From Bigelowiella natans CCMP2755 (taxonomy: Eukaryota; Cercozoa; Chlorarachniophyceae): a stretch of DNA of 64,000 nt. Location of the stretch: NCBI GenBank assembly GCA_000320545.1, contig ADNK01000566.1, forward strand, positions 1 to 64,000, read 5' to 3'. Positions 1 through 14,457 of the stretch are shown in pieces (position 1 is the stretch's first letter; each line of letters starts with the position of its first letter). Under the pieces are notes generated by a model, which made no database searches, had not been told where the DNA came from, and saw only the letters and a program-made list of their open reading frames with translations. The translations under genes and the position numbers were made by a program.

Positions 1-18
1 ATTTTGAGGCAGTGAAAA

Positions 19-65
<47 letters not shown>

Positions 66-963
66 TGCGCTTTCTAATTCATGCACGTTTAGACTCCTAA
101 ATTGTCTTTTGCGACCTTGATCTCATCGCCCTCTGGATCTGCTTTAAAGTTAAGCTGGTATACCTATATCATCAACGGGAGTAGATCAATCGATTTTCTC
201 TATCTCAGTAGGCGAACTCATTCGGTTCGGCAATTTTGGCCTCGTCGTGTGGTCTCAGTTGGTACTGCCTCCCTTCATTACGTACAACTTTTTCGCGATT
301 CATGATCTCGCATGCACTTGTTTTCAAATAAACAGCCCCCCTCTATGATATATTCCCTTCCCCTGAGTCCTTCATTCGTATCGGCGTACCCCTTCCTCTG
401 CCATCGCAAATCAGTTTCAGGTGTGGCGTTTCTCTATCCACGTTTATCAGATCAAGTACCTGAAACATGCCCTATATTGAAAGTCGTTTTATCAGGAATG
501 CACCGATATATTTATATGCGACATAAATTGTTAAAAGTCTTACACTAAAATAAAAGGCGATCGATGGCAATAAGATTTTTCTGGAAGGGACGTAAGACAG
601 TCCCAGAGAGTTCAGAGATCCTCAAGAGAGCCTCTGACGAAATCCATGTCGCTCGAAACGGCTGAGTAACGGATGAGGCAGCATCAACCTTCTCAGATCA
701 GATACTGTTTTTTGGTCATATCCTCGATGAAATATTGTACCCCTCGAGCGGCTCCAATTTCGTTCCTTCTTCTCTTCTGGAGCTCCCGAGACAGTTAGAA
801 CATTTTTATACGAAGTTCTTTGGTATTCACTTTGTCCCAGATCGGCTCGGGTGTTCCATTTGTAGAGGGTAGTGCACATGACAAAAGCAAATAGGCGATG
901 GGAGTGGTTTTCTATGATGCGACATACGAAAATTTCATGTCGTCCATCTCTAACTCCGATCAA
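1..963 (-). CDS. Possible end of a minus-strand gene, unrecognised
   Basis: The left edge may hold exons of a minus-strand gene divergent from the HEAT gene. On the minus strand an acceptor-like TTTCAG near 462 is followed by an open stretch containing VLDLINVDRETPHLKLICDG. A second open stretch near 555-665 contains ATWISSEALLRISELSG. Between 622 and 963 there is also a 113-codon minus-strand open frame. The frames do not connect cleanly and no family is recognised. The main support is that the pieces look protein-like and fit the strict strand alternation of the window. They could equally be intergenic noise. A (CT)n tract lies at 18-62. Confidence 0.22.
18..62. repeat. (CT)n microsatellite
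   Basis: An uninterrupted CT dinucleotide run of about 44 bases at the left edge. Confidence 0.95.
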
Positions 964-1291
964 TTCGCTTTAAAAAAACCATCGTCGAAGACTGCCACCC
1001 CAACTTGTAAAGCTCCTGCCAATTCCGCTTCCCCTGTGAGGTACTCACATCAACTCGATTCGTAGCGAGACTGCGGTTCGCTGGGTAGGGGAGAGTTCGA
1101 ATGGTTGGGAGAATTATAATGTGTTGAAGGATCTCAGCTCCAGATAGATTTGCATGGGCACTTTGGCGATCGCATAGAAAAAAGAGCTTCGAATGCCTAA
1201 GATCTCGCTCGACTCCCCCTTTTTAGCCTAGTTTTGGCCGTAACTCAACATATCCGTGCTTGACAAAAATTAGGAAGATTTTCTGTGCGCT

Positions 1292-1605
1292 ATGTTTGGG
1301 GGCACAGTCGATGATTCATCCACCCCGATTATGGAAACATCGTTGTGGAACTTCCTCGTCTCTGAAGGCGCCATCCCCCCGGATAGCGTAGAGGTATGTG
1401 GAAAACGATCTAAGGTTGATGATAAGAGAAGGCTGTAAATACAACTCAACTTCTGGGTTATTTTGAACTTTTTTTACGCAGGGAAAGAAGGACGAAAAGT
1501 GTGTACTTAACAAGATTGGACAGGTACTCCCATGTTGAATAATACGTATGATATGCATGCACGCGCGCACGCACACATACACGCACACAAACACACGCAC
1601 ATTTA

Positions 1606-1665
<60 letters not shown>

Positions 1666-4600
1666 CTATGTCTGTCTCTGTGTGTGTGTGTGTATTAAAG
1701 GCGGCCCTACACAGTGGATTCTCTGTGGGAGTCCTTCTTAAGAAGCTTTGTTCACAGGTCGTATGATGTCCTTTTGGACCAACAAAATTTTGCTAATTAA
1801 TTTATCATGAACATTTTATCAGGCACATGTCGACCCCGGATCTTACGAAGTAGTGGCATCAAATAAGGCCCAAAACCGAGTCCAAAACTGGTAATTGTTT
1901 GAAGTAGTAGACACATTGTCTTTTAAATGTGACACCAAGATCTGGAATGTTCTTAAATTGATTTTTTCCTTCTTTCGTTCATATACTCCTTTGCAGGCAA
2001 TGGGTGTCTGAGGTGACAACTAACAAAAGAAATGATAGAGATGGCGAAATTAAACATGAGAGATGGGAGTGAAAAAGCTCCTACGCGTCTCCTTCCAAAC
2101 TTGCCTCATATTATGTCATTCGACCGCCCCCTCACTTCTCTTTCTTTTCAAAATTGATCAATCAGACTATGTCTAAGCTGTCCAAAGTGGAAGTGCAGCC
2201 GATCGATTCTACCGCTAAAATGCTCGCAGTGTAAGCGCAACCATCCATATTACGACTAGAAACTGCCATTGTCTCTCCTCTCCAGTATTTACATTTATTC
2301 GCACACGCTCACAACACATCAATGAGTGCGTAGAAAATAATTTTAAAATATAATGTATTTCTTGTGTGTGTGCGTGTGTGTGTGTGTGTGTGTGATGTAC
2401 CGTGGCAATTTATGTACGCTGGGTTTTCTGTTGCAGTTCTGGAGACTTTGGAGTTATAAATGCTATCCTTTTCGACTTGAAAGCTGCGATTGGCCCAATG
2501 GCAAGGTTCATAAAGTGATGTATAGATACGCATAGCGGGACAATTTAATGTAACATATATAATTTCTTACATGTGCTAACCGCAGTGCTCCGGTTGTCCG
2601 CTCGGAACAAAATGGTAACCGTCCTACAGCCGTTGCTACGTCAAGGTTTGAAACATGTAAACACTACTAACGCACACGACCTCACGTATCTCAATCTGTT
2701 GTTTCTGCTGCTTGCAGCGACTGCTCGGTAGGTTCCAATCTCCGCCCAGTTCTCCAGCCAATGAGTGCCGTGCGCATTGATAGGTAAATATCTCGCTTTT
2801 TGTGGAAGATAGTCTTCGTGTGTACTTGATGACCTCCCCCCCTCTCTTCCTCACACTGCTTCCCTTCTTAGGATGCGACAGGTTCTCGTCGAGCGTCTGA
2901 AAGCATGTAAGTTCTGTCACGATAGCAACCAACCGACCTACTGGCAACAGAATGAATGAATTGACTACATGTAAGGGTGCCGCATAGCGCTCCTTCCACT
3001 TCCTGGACGGATGAGAGGATATCCTGAAGAGAATATTGTGTTGTATTGTGTTGGTGTTGTGTTGCTGGCTGCGGGTGTGATAGGTGTTGGGGGCGAAGCC
3101 GCTGAGGATCTCGTCCCATCATCTGAGGTAGTGAGCATGGTGGCGCACTTCGCGTTCCTTATAATCCACGATGCACTAGTCCTATTTTCCCGTCTTCTCT
3201 TGATCAAACCACGAACAACATTTGTAGGTGTACCAATCCCAGCCTCTGAACCAAAGCTGCCTGGCGTTGCATCGAGGGTATTTACGAAGCACATTCCTCC
3301 GCATGCATGTTTTAGAGAGAGGAGAGGGACGAGAAAAGTATGTAGGGGGGGGTGATTATTCGATGGAATTACTGTGAACAATATGTATATATACATATAT
3401 ACAATATCGACAGCCTCGTGGTTACCCTGCCGCCTTTTCTTTACTGTCTTTCTCTTTTGTGTAGGCTGATGCACGGATTTGAAAGCACTGAGCTCAAAGG
3501 ATCCTCTTATCAATCGCTTCTGACATGGATGAGCACTCTGATGGACCAGAGGATGAATGGAAGTAAGGCAGCAGCGCATAGTTGAAGTTGTAGTAGCTGT
3601 AGCTAATATAAACATCTAGAAAATAGTGCTGTGATGTGAATCGAGTGAGAGTATAAATAGAAGGAGCATTTGGGTGCGTATTTACATGACAAAGACTTGT
3701 TATAATGAGCCTATACCTCACAAAGCACGCACACACACACACACACACACAAACATATATACAGGTGATTTCACGCATATCGCCTCCGCGGTGAGGCTGA
3801 TAAAAGACGCTGCAGGTGTCAACTACTTTCTGCATCTCTTCGTCTTGGGGCTAAAGTCACACGATAAAGACGTCGTCGTCGCAACTGCAAGGTAAACCTC
3901 TCGCTTGCTTTGTCCCTCTCGGTATCGCAATGACTGTGAGGAATTGGACCGCAGAACTAGCGGCTTTCTTTTCCCATAGCACTTAGATTATCATTAACTC
4001 CAACTGCTGCCTTCATTGCCTCCTTCTCACTGTCTTCTCGTACATTGCTTTCAAGGATTTTATGTTTCGTCTGCGAGCACATCAGCGTAGAGTTGCTGCT
4101 ACCATTGTACATGTGGTTCTACAAGGGCGATCAAGAAGGTATGGGATACACAGAACCACATGAAACCTGAGGAAAACTTTGGGGGGGGTAAGGAAGAGGA
4201 TGAAGGAAAGAAAAGAGAAACTTCTGCGTAAACCTCATTATAGCAACGTAAACACCTCTACTTTTGCGTGAAATATTGTATTGCCAATAATTGCCAGGCG
4301 CAAGGATACTAACTGAGGCGTTTTCGAGGCAGCCTCACCTCCATTCCACTCTATTTCGGGTGCTTAGAGCCACGGCGGGCGAGAAGATAGCACAGGTGAC
4401 CGGTTTATATTGAAGGGGAAGACTGATTTGCGCGCACAGAGAGTTGTATTTATTAATGCCGATCTTGTTGGTATGCACGTACTTACGTGAATAATAAAGG
4501 TGATCACGGAAACTCTTCCATTGGTGATGAAAAGCAAGATAGATTACTTCGCACTCATGGCAGAGATATTACCTTTGGTACGTTCTATGAGAACATGCAG

Positions 4601-6117
4601 CAGTTCTCCCCCTCCCCCCTCTCTACTCTCTTTGTCGTCTCTATATCGTTCTATCTGCTTATTTCAGGATGTCTTACTGTGTGCATGTCATGTAAGTGTT
4701 GTGCGGTAATCGTGGTGTCGATGGTTGTTTTTGTGCTGCATAGATTTCGAAAGAGGAGTTGTCTGAGCGAGGGACCGAACGCATTATTGTGACTTTGCTT
4801 GACGCCGGGCTTAAATACTGCAAGGAAGCAGATAATGGTATTTACGCCATGTGGCGATGCTATTTTTGTCATGGCCTTTGTAGTTGCTGGCCGTTGCACA
4901 GACGGTTCATACATCGAAGAATACCTGCTTCTTTCACTTTCGTTCATTTTAACTCGTATTTTATCAAAAGGCTCGAATTCAAAAGCCATCTCTGCGCTGC
5001 AAATGCTCACGGCTGTATGGGTTCGCTTACAAAAACAACACTTCATAGATAGATCCCATCAAAAACGCTTACATTCGTGCATGCCGCGCAATACTCAGAA
5101 CACAACAAAGTAGTTAGGTGTTGCCCGATATTCACTTCCGCTGGCAGAACACGAAGTTGTTATGTGCTCTGTACCCGATGAGGGGCTAGCAGCAGTTCAG
5201 AAGATATATCTCCCCTCCCCTTCCGTTGCTCGAAGCCTGCGACATGCCCCCCTTTGGAAGACTGCGCTTAGATTCACCAAATATGATCATTCTGTTATGA
5301 AGGTGAGTTTTCCCAGTTTTCTTCCAGCCGGGGGCAAGCTAGCCGATGGAATCTTAGACGCTCTGCGGCACACGTGCAAGGAAGCCCCATCTCAGGTGCG
5401 ATTTCCCACAATCACTTATGCTGAGGAGAGGCGTCTGCAGTCTCACCGAAGCAATGATTGACGACAATAGTACTAGTAGCCATTGATAAAAACAATATGA
5501 ATGATAGATATCATCATCGCTAATGAAGAGGATTGTGACAGGTGAAGCTGGCAAGCTTGTCTTGCTCCTTCGATCTCCTCTACGTGCTGACGAGGGCAAA
5601 GCACAAGTCCGCAGCAACGGTCTTGTACGCTTCATATCGTCTGACATATCTCTGCTTTGTTGCTGTTACTATGCTGCGAATAATCGTGAGCACTCAGCCC
5701 ACTCATATGTGCTTGAAACTATAACTATTAGATTTACAAGTCGTTGGTCTTCTCTTTGATCGAGACACACGTGGGCGTGGTTGAGGGCATGCCTGGCATT
5801 CATGTCGTTCACCAGTTCTTGCAGGCCAATTTGAAAACGGCGCTCCGGAAAATCCCCTCACTTCCTGTGCAAGTAGTTATATATATATATACACATAGAA
5901 CGGTTTCTTCTGCATGTTTTGGGCGTGTATGGCAAAAAGTGGAATCGTGAGTACAGAAACGCACGCTAGCCATAAGGAAAATAAACAAATATACTACTGC
6001 TGCTGCTGCTCAGGTGATGGTTGAACCGTTGATAAAGCAACATGTGTCGCAAGGCTACAATAATCTGGACTTAGACTTCTTCCATTCCATTGCCATTCAT
6101 CCTCGCCTAGGTGCTAA

Positions 6118-6157
<40 letters not shown>

Positions 6158-6169
6158 CATGGAGAGATG

Positions 6170-6226
<57 letters not shown>

Positions 6227-7774
6227 AATTCGGCTGGTGTTCTAAAATTGTTGACACGCACCACGTACCATTATTGTGAACACCGCATAGGAATACGACA
6301 AGCCCTTCTACTGCTGCATTTCGTGGCCAAAGTCGCTATCAACGACATTGTTTACGGGCAGCTTTCGTCAAAACTTGTCTTCTCGCTCCTCGACCGCTTT
6401 CATAATCAACCTGCCGTCCAAAACTACTTGGTGAGAGAGCTAATAGCTTTCGTGTTGTACGGTGTAGATCGTGACCTTCCCCCTCCCCCCGCCCTATCGC
6501 TCCCGAAATCTGCGTCCATCTTCCTTTTTGTGACTAGACTAGATGTGACACTAGGTGCACGTGTTTTGTCATGTGTTAGGTAAAGTACATGCGTGTGGCC
6601 TTCTCCCTGCTCATACGGGCGACAGAGATGCTGGACAATGTCACCAAAGGTACAATGGTACAGTTGTGGATGAATGATTATGAATGCAGTAGCATGCAGT
6701 CTTATACCTATTGGACTTCGAATCCGATTGATTTTACCTTCCCCTAGGCGAAGAGGGAGAAGAGGAAGAGGAAGAAAATGACGAGAAGAATGATAATGCC
6801 AACGCACCAGAACGTCTAAATCTGGTAGTGACTAACTAACGCCAAGGGCGATGTTCGTGTAATATCGATTCAAATAATTGTTTTGATCAACCGTATGCAA
6901 ATGGTGGATATGGTGTATGTAATACACCAGTATGATTACTTAGATTGAGCAACTTTTCCTTCCTGGTGTTGCGCACTCCTCGTTCCTCTTATAGTAGATC
7001 ACTACAACCACTACGCCGTTTTCATTGAATGGTTCATTCCGTGCAATCCATCTTTTAATTTAGGTGATTCAGATGATCGAAAAAGTTTGGAACGCTATGT
7101 GCAGCCAACTGTCCTTCAAGTCACAGGTTGTGTGGTGCTACTGAGATGTAGTAGTAGTAGTATTGGTAGTACGTAGTAGCATAGAGGGCTGCCAACATAT
7201 GTGAGGAGGACAAAATAAGTAGCCGATACAAAATTCACATTCAATCATCCTCACCACTCTTCCTCGCTCCTCTGCCTCCTCAATCTGCCGCCAAAAAGGT
7301 GTCGCCACTCGCACAGTCGGTGATCAAGGATTACAAGGAATTCTTCCCTGACCGAGACGTACCGGAGATTCTCTATAAAATATCGCAGCAAAGGAAGTCC
7401 CCAAAAGCTTACGAACCGGGCGAGAGTGATGGTGTGTTAAGTGTATTCTTCTCATATAGTAGCGTGTATCTCATATGTTTAATTTATCACTGTGCTTGAC
7501 GTCCTGTGTGGTACACTTGCTCAGCTAAGAAGCCACACACCTCACCAGGAAAACACCGCAGGGCTAAATCAGGTTGATCTGTCGTCCCCGTCATCGCCGT
7601 CTCCCCATCGTTTAAACAATAAATCTTGATGTGTTGTACCTCAATAGTAATAGCAGCACATATTGATATGTGCACCGACAGGTGGGGGCAGTAGAAAGGA
7701 TGAAACGTCTCCTAAGGAGAGAAGAGCACGCAGAAAACCTCATACTGCAGGAGAGGACAAAGGCAAGGCCGCAC

Positions 7775-7814
<40 letters not shown>

Positions 7815-8248
7815 GTGTTCATTATAATGTGTTTGTGGTATTAATTGCGGATATTGACACCGGTTATCATCCACATTTCGAAATAACATTCGCCCGTGTT
7901 GACTTCTCTAAGAATCTGCGTAATGACACATTGCTATTATCATTTCTTTACTTTCTCTAGGATATTCTCATAAGCGTGAGTCTGGCTACTCAAAGCAGCA
8001 GGGTAAAACAGGGACTGGTGGGGGGTATGGTGCTCCTGCGAAAAGGCGTTCCTCGAAAACGAACAAGAAAGGTGCCTCCACCACCCCTCACTCTCTGTGT
8101 GCAGAGTGCATGGCGTTTATGTTGACCTCTCTTCATCTCATTCATCAGGAGATCTTATTGCAGTGAAAGCAGGGGAGATCGCTGACGAAAAGGCAGCAAA
8201 GGCCAAACGAGCCAAAATAGAAGCTCGGTAAGTAATTTCTCTCTCTCT

Positions 8249-8321
<73 letters not shown>

Positions 8322-10367
8322 CACGCGCGTACGTATTCTGGTATTTTAGTGTATCTCAAATGGAAATCTTGACGTCAACCCCCGTTCTTATGTATGATCG
8401 GTTGTTTCTCTCCCCTTCCCCCCTTTTCCAGCATGCGAAAGCGGGAGCAAGACAAAGAGAGGGAGCGGAGGGAGAAGGATGAGTTTGAACGGTATATATT
8501 AATAGTGACGTTATAGTGTCAGAAGAAAGATTGTTGGACCGACAAACAAATGAAACATCTTCGTCAAACGACGCGTATCCGCCTACTTGCCATGGGCGTG
8601 CATTCATACTCAGAAGTTTGTGACTGTCTCTAATTCCCTCCCCTTTTATCTCCACATCCCAGGGAGCGGCAGAAGGAGTTGCAGCGGCAGAAGATAGAGA
8701 GACAGACGCGCCGCCGCATCGAGAAACTACGGAAGGAAAGGATGCAGAAACAGGTATGTCGTTCGGCCGATCGTCTTCGTGCGCTGCGAGCAATATCCTA
8801 TTTGTTACATATGTGGTATAATTATTATTCTCAATGTTGTTCCTAAATTAGGCGAATAGGCAGAACGTGCTCGGATCCACCCCCGGAGGTACCCAGCCAA
8901 TAAACATTCGCTCTGATGAGCGCTTTATTCATCACCCGAGAATACTCACAACACATACACACGCACACACCATATTTTTTGTGTGACGTTCTTCCTTTGA
9001 CCCGTATTGGATGCATGCAATGCCAGGGACTCCGTTGATAAGCAATGAAGAGGAGATGTTCGGCGATGTGGACAAGAGGCTATGGGGAGAGTTCCGCGTG
9101 CAGATCAAGCGGTCAGCGCCGATATCATGTTTTAGATGTTTTCGTACGCGCAGCATTCGTAGCGATTCTTCCCCGCTTGCCTCCTTACTTCCTCAACGGA
9201 AATCATGCGTGCGCATATCTCAAAACACAAAACAAAACAAATCAAAAAGACCACAAACTCACATCTCCTCTATTCGGAACGACAACCAACAGATTGGTAC
9301 GCACGTACGCTGGCACACGCCCGGACCCGGTACATGATTGCGCATCTTCTTACTCGCTCCTCCTCCTATATAATAAACCACCTAGGGAGAGGATGCGTGC
9401 TACAGAGAAGTAACGTGAATTTTTTACCGCACACAGGTGGCGAAGAAGACATTCAGCGCAATAAACCAAGCCCACAATACGCTATCGTTGGCAGAGTTTT
9501 TGAAGCTCTGGTCAGATCTCAAGATGTCGCCGCACCAGATCTCACGGTAGTTTGAGATGAAATCTAGCTTTGGCTGCTATCCACGAATCCCCAGCTTCGT
9601 TCCCTTCAATCGAATACACCGAAACGCCAACACATGAAAAAGGCATTCATGACCAATCGTTATTGTTTGTGTGCTGTAGGAGAGAGATAACGCAGATGTA
9701 CCGGACATTGGGTGGCAAGGTTGTTTGCGTATTACTATCTACCTATAACCTTTTCGAGGGATAGAAGCATAACTGAGCTCAGATCGATCTCGGCCGGAGT
9801 TTCCCATTGGTTTTCTTTGCTTTGGAGTTTCACTTTCATCGTTTTAAAGAAGCAGAATGTAAATAACTTTCTTTCATCTAAGTATACCGTCCCCCCCCCC
9901 CCCCCATCCCCCTCTCCACAATGATGCAGGATCAGATCTATGGAGCCAGACAGCTGTGTTCTGGTAGTAGGATAGTTGTGTGTCTCATGATGTTTACATA
10001 TGAATACGGCATACCTATAATTTGCGGTCTTCGATGTGTTGCGAGTCTATTTTCGAATGTAACATGAGTGTGTATTGTGGCAGGAATTCGGATGCTGTCA
10101 CAGCACGACAAGACGAAAGCGGCCTTGTCGAAGGTGCTAGGAAAGGACGCTGGAGAGTCAGATGTTGACGAACGCGTACAGGCCATGATGAAGTATCTCA
10201 AGGATACATGGCACCGATGTAACAAATAAAGCAGCAGCAGCAGCGGCGGCGACACGGATCATGGATGCAAATATAAACACGCATGCCAAAAGATAAACCA
10301 AAATTGAATCGAATTAACCATATTTAGTGTGATTTGCATGGTTTTTGTGTCGCGCGCGTGTGTTTGT

Positions 10368-10415
<48 letters not shown>

Positions 10416-11665
10416 TTGGTGTTTGATATTATTTCTTCACATTCCTCATCATTTCTTTTGTGATTCGCCGTCCCTATCCTCCATATCACTCCAGGTAAGT
10501 ACACCCCGCACAGTCTATGGGACCCCCCGAAAAGACAGTCGAAGCGGTGTGGCAGCATTTCAGGTCTTACTCTTAGAAAAAATCAATCATGAATACCGTC
10601 CGCGACACTGAGAGCAACGAGCGGAAATCTTCTCCGCGCGGCGATCTAACATCTCCCGTGTATGCTTTACGTGCTTGCAGAAGCTGAGATCCAAAAGAAA
10701 ACGCAAGAGCTAAACAAGCTTTTAGGTGGGACACACAGCCGAAGGATTCGTGTTAATATTGATAAGTTGTGTGTGTATGTGTGTATGTGCATGCAATGCG
10801 CGTTTATGGTTCTGATCACCGAACTTCATATACTACTCTACAACTGCGCAGAGGCAAATCCCCAGGCGGAGTTACCAGAGAGCTTCGAGAAAAAGACTGT
10901 CAAGAAGCTCACAAAAACATGGCCAGAGGCCGAGGAAGCTGCGAAAGAGGTAGGTGCAGTAGCAGTGGCTACTCCTCAACAGAATGGCATTTCCAACCGA
11001 TGAGATGTTTACATGTTGTTGTAGTACTTGCTTGAGAAAAAGGACATTCCTTCTGAGATGGGCCATACTGCTGTATAGAGATGTATTCCAATGAACATCG
11101 TCCCTCCCCCCCTCCCACCCCTTTAGGCGTTGGCCGGTTTGCTTAAAAAGCAATTTGAGATGGTATATGATTTCGGCGACCCGCCTGAGGTAGTTTTAAT
11201 GCGGGCCTAGAAGAATATTCTATGCTACTTTACAGTCGTGATTATGTACCAGCGTGGATCACAAACTCTGCAGCAAAGCTTTGCATCAACGACCCACCTC
11301 TTCCCTTCTCCTTTCCCCCCCCCCCCCCCCCTTCCTCACAGCGGGAAACGGAGGTGCTCGAAGCTGTATACACAGGCAAGGGCGACTCGAAGAGAGGTAC
11401 GTCGTTAAATGTTCGCTATCGCAGGAAGTAGGCTCTTATGTCGTCGTGATCCATGTTCTTGAGATAGGCGGATTTTTAACAACTTGTATGGGTGGTTTTT
11501 TGATGCTGGTGTCTATTCGGTGGGGTGCAGACTCAGAACCTGCTCCTACGAAGTCCAAATACGCCCCAAATCGCAGGAGAAAAGAGAGGGGGGTTGGCCA
11601 TGGTGCATTCACATACGGGGGGGTATATTTTTTGGGTTTTTTTTTTTCCCCCCCCCCCCCCCCCC

Positions 11666-11717
<52 letters not shown>

Positions 11718-12964
11718 ATCTCTCTCTTTTGTGTGTGTTCGTGTGTGTGTGTAGAGGAAGAGAGAGAGGAGGGCCGCATAAAGAAATGTATTTGCATCAT
11801 TTTCACTGTATGCATGTGTAGGAAAAACGGAAAAAAGACGAGGAGACCAAGAAAGAGGAGATGAAAAAACTTGAGGAACGCCGAAAAGAGCAGCACAGGT
11901 GTTTCATCAAAAGGAGTACGCACGCGCACTACAAATTCCTTTATACACATGTGCATATATCGTGCGCGCGTGTACCTGTTTGTGGATTTTTCCTCATGTA
12001 TCATGACCGCCCCCACCTCCTCAATTTCATACTACTACTACTACAACTACTGCTTCTACTACTACTTCCTACACAGGAAAATGGCGATAAAGATGGCCCA
12101 AGCTCAGATCAAGAAGAAGCAGAAGAAGGCCCAGAGAGAGAAGGAGCAGCGAGAAAAGGAGGAAGAGGAACAGAAAAAGAAGGAGGAGGAGCAGAAGAAG
12201 CAAGCTGTGATCCGCAAGAAACGCAAGGTATGTTTTAATTACATCACATCGTGCTAAGTGTTGCATCATTTCGGATTGCTATGTAGATACTGAACATTGT
12301 ACAATCGTGCAGCACGAATGCATAGACACACACACACGCACACACTCACGCACACACGCGCGCATGCGGATGGCCAAAAGGGTGTGCACATCACATCATG
12401 AACCGTTGGTGGTTGATCTCATCATCTCCCCATTTGCTATACTCATCACGCTTCCACCTTCTTCTTGCTTTGTTCTTTACGACATCTTGGCCTCTATCCT
12501 GCATCCCTCAGGAAAAGATTAAGAAGTACAAGCAGCAGAAGGCTGAGGAAGAACGGAAGAAGAAAGAACGTGGGTCTAACGATTTGTTACCACACTTTTT
12601 TGTTATATTACGTACCAGGCTGCTACGTCCTGCGCCCGCTCATTGCCCGCAAAAGTACTTTGTACCCTTAATCCCTTTCCGTTGATGTTGCAGAGGAAGA
12701 GAAGATGAAGAAAATAAAGGAGGAGGAACAGAAGAAAAAGATCGCGCTGTATCTGAAGATGAAAAAGGAGAAGGACAAGCTCGAAGCCGCGAAGAAGAAG
12801 GAGATGGAGGCATTGCTGGCCAAACAAAGAGAAGAAGAGGACGCAAAAAAGAAGGAAAAGGAGGCGAGAGAGGTTTGTACAGCAACCCTTTTGCTTCGCT
12901 GCACAACATGTATGAAGCAAATTACAATATGAAAATTTGTATGAATTAGATATGACTATTACTG

Positions 12965-12995
<31 letters not shown>

Positions 12996-13988
12996 CACTA
13001 CTACTACTACACGTGCACACACAGAAAGCGCGGGAGGACAAAAGGAGGAAAGAGGCAAAGGCAAAAGTAGAAATGCGTCGAGTGAAGAAAGAGGAGGAGA
13101 AGAAAGCCGCAGAGCTTGCCAAAAAGAAGAAGCAAGAGGAGGATGCTGCAAAGGAAGCGGTAAATTTTCAGTACATTGTTATCATTCACTCCGTAGCACA
13201 GGCAAGAAGACAGGAAGAAGAACAACAACAACAACAGCGAAATCATATGTGGAATGCCTGTATCAGCTTTGATATGCCAGTAAACTAGTGTATAATTCAT
13301 GGAACACAGGCAAAGGAGAAACGCATGCAGGATCGCCTGGCTCGAAGGGCCAAGAAGGTGAAGAAGCAACTGGAAGAAGGTCTTGACTGACTGTAGCATT
13401 ATTAAGATGGTGTGCATGCAAACGCGAGCTCGAGTTAGACACATGGTTCCTTCTCTTATAATCATATATCTGAACACATACTCCCAATCTGAGTAAGTAC
13501 ACCACTAGGATCTCTCCCAGCACGAATTGCTCACATCCTTCTCTTTCTTTGTTGCTACTACGTGCGTGCATAATATACCGTTGGTTTCTGTCGTAGCTGA
13601 GAAATCACAAGCAGCCAGCAATGCAGATGCAAAAGGGCAGAGTGGTGGCAAAGCAGCCACAAAGGGCAAGAAGGTCAGAGACTTCCTAATCTACATCCGC
13701 ATTCACGTGCACTCGTTGATACTCACGAATTAATATTTTAAAAAATCATTAAAAATTGATACACGACGTATCTGTGGATTAGACTCCGAAGAAGAAGGCT
13801 GACAAAACAAGCCCCATCATTTCACCAAAATCGGGTGCAGAGGCATTATCCGACTTTGCAATGACGGATGACGAAGGACAGGAAAAGGTCGTCCTTCAGG
13901 CAGTACAAGTTGGAGACGAAGGCGGGGGTATTATCATCCGTAGTTCCGTTTGTAGATACACATGTGGCATATTGATCCTTTACAATAC

Positions 13989-14026
<38 letters not shown>

Positions 14027-14457
14027 CCTTGCACAAACACGATTAATGAGTACAACTAGTATGTCCCACCACACAGTAAGATAGTTGTAAGTGGCTCCTA
14101 AATAAGATCTTTATCGGTCGCTATGTAGAAACTCTGGTAAATGCCGATGGCAAAGAGGAAGAATGGAATGTGCAGAAAGAAGAAAAGAAGGGAAAAGGCG
14201 AAGATGGGGCCACAGAGACACCAGCTGCCAAGGAGGAAGCTAAAAAGGATGAAGCTGGAGCGGACAAGGAAGAAGAAGCAAAAAAAGAAGAAGCCGAGAA
14301 AGAAGAAGCTAAGAAAGAAGAAGCTAAGAAAGAAGAAGCTAAGAAGCAAGATGCTGAAAAGGAAGATCAGGCAAAGGCGGGGAAGGAAGAGGACGAAAAA
14401 AAATCTGAAGAAAGTGAAAAGCCAGCACCAGAGGAGAGCGGGGGGAAAGAGAGTTGA
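1292..14457 (+). CDS. Large HEAT/ARM-like repeat protein with Lys/Glu-rich coiled-coil tail
   Basis: Multi-exon gene with roughly 40 small exons. The proposed start MFGGTVDDSSTPIMETSLWN at 1292 is followed by a GTATGT donor. The first half is made of short amphipathic helix pairs typical of HEAT/ARM solenoids, for example SGDFGVINAILFDLKAAIGP near 2436, LHLFVLGLKSHDKDVVVATA near 3834, SCSFDLLYVLTRAKHKSAAT near 5556 and LLLLHFVAKVAINDIVYGQL near 6310. A middle part (9440-10230) has a weakly EF-hand-like helical stretch (NTLSLAEFLKLWSDLKMSPH). From about 11820 the product becomes an almost pure K/E/R coiled coil, ending in tandem EEAKK repeats and GGKES before TGA at 14457. Many introns carry microsatellites. 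The family is not recognised. A scaffold or cytoskeletal role is possible but is only inference. Exon edges in 2900-3450 and 4900-5500 are uncertain, and splitting into two genes cannot be excluded. Confidence 0.6.
1606..1697. repeat. (GT)n(AT)n...(GT)n microsatellite in intron
   Basis: Compound tract: GT repeats, then about 40 bases of AT, then a second GT block, inside an intron of the HEAT-like gene. More (GT)n at 2363-2394 and (AC)n at 3727-3751 lie in later introns. Confidence 0.9.
6119..6224. repeat. (GT)n and (GA)n microsatellites
   Basis: A GT run (about 6119-6151) and a GA run (about 6171-6223) sit close together in one intron. An AT run follows at 7777-7811 in a later intron. Confidence 0.92.
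8237..8319. repeat. (CT)n(GT)n compound microsatellite
   Basis: A CT run passes directly into a GT run, starting a few bases after the donor of the exon that ends near 8228 (KAKRAKIEAR). Confidence 0.92.
10365..10412. repeat. (GT)n microsatellite
   Basis: Long GT run in an intron of the HEAT-like gene. Polycytosine runs lie at about 9891-9905 and 11316-11331 in other introns. Confidence 0.92.
11640..11745. repeat. poly-T/poly-C/(CT)n tract
   Basis: T run, then about 18 C, then about 50 bases of CT, then GT-rich sequence, all in one intron. Further SSRs of the same gene are (CTA)n at 12969-13012 and (GT)n at 13991-14025. Confidence 0.92.
14286..14350 (+). repeat. 15-bp coding tandem repeat (EEAKK)
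   Basis: The last exon of the HEAT-like gene encodes about four tandem EEAKK units from a nearly perfect 15-base unit. The protein tail extends by unit duplication here. Confidence 0.85.

Noticed and set aside
1548-1766. Open frames encoding poly-Ile/Tyr or poly-Val/Cys runs at dinucleotide repeats
   Set aside because: Dinucleotide microsatellites without stops create long false frames on both strands. The same applies at 6120, 8290, 10345, 11500, 18600, 37680 and elsewhere.
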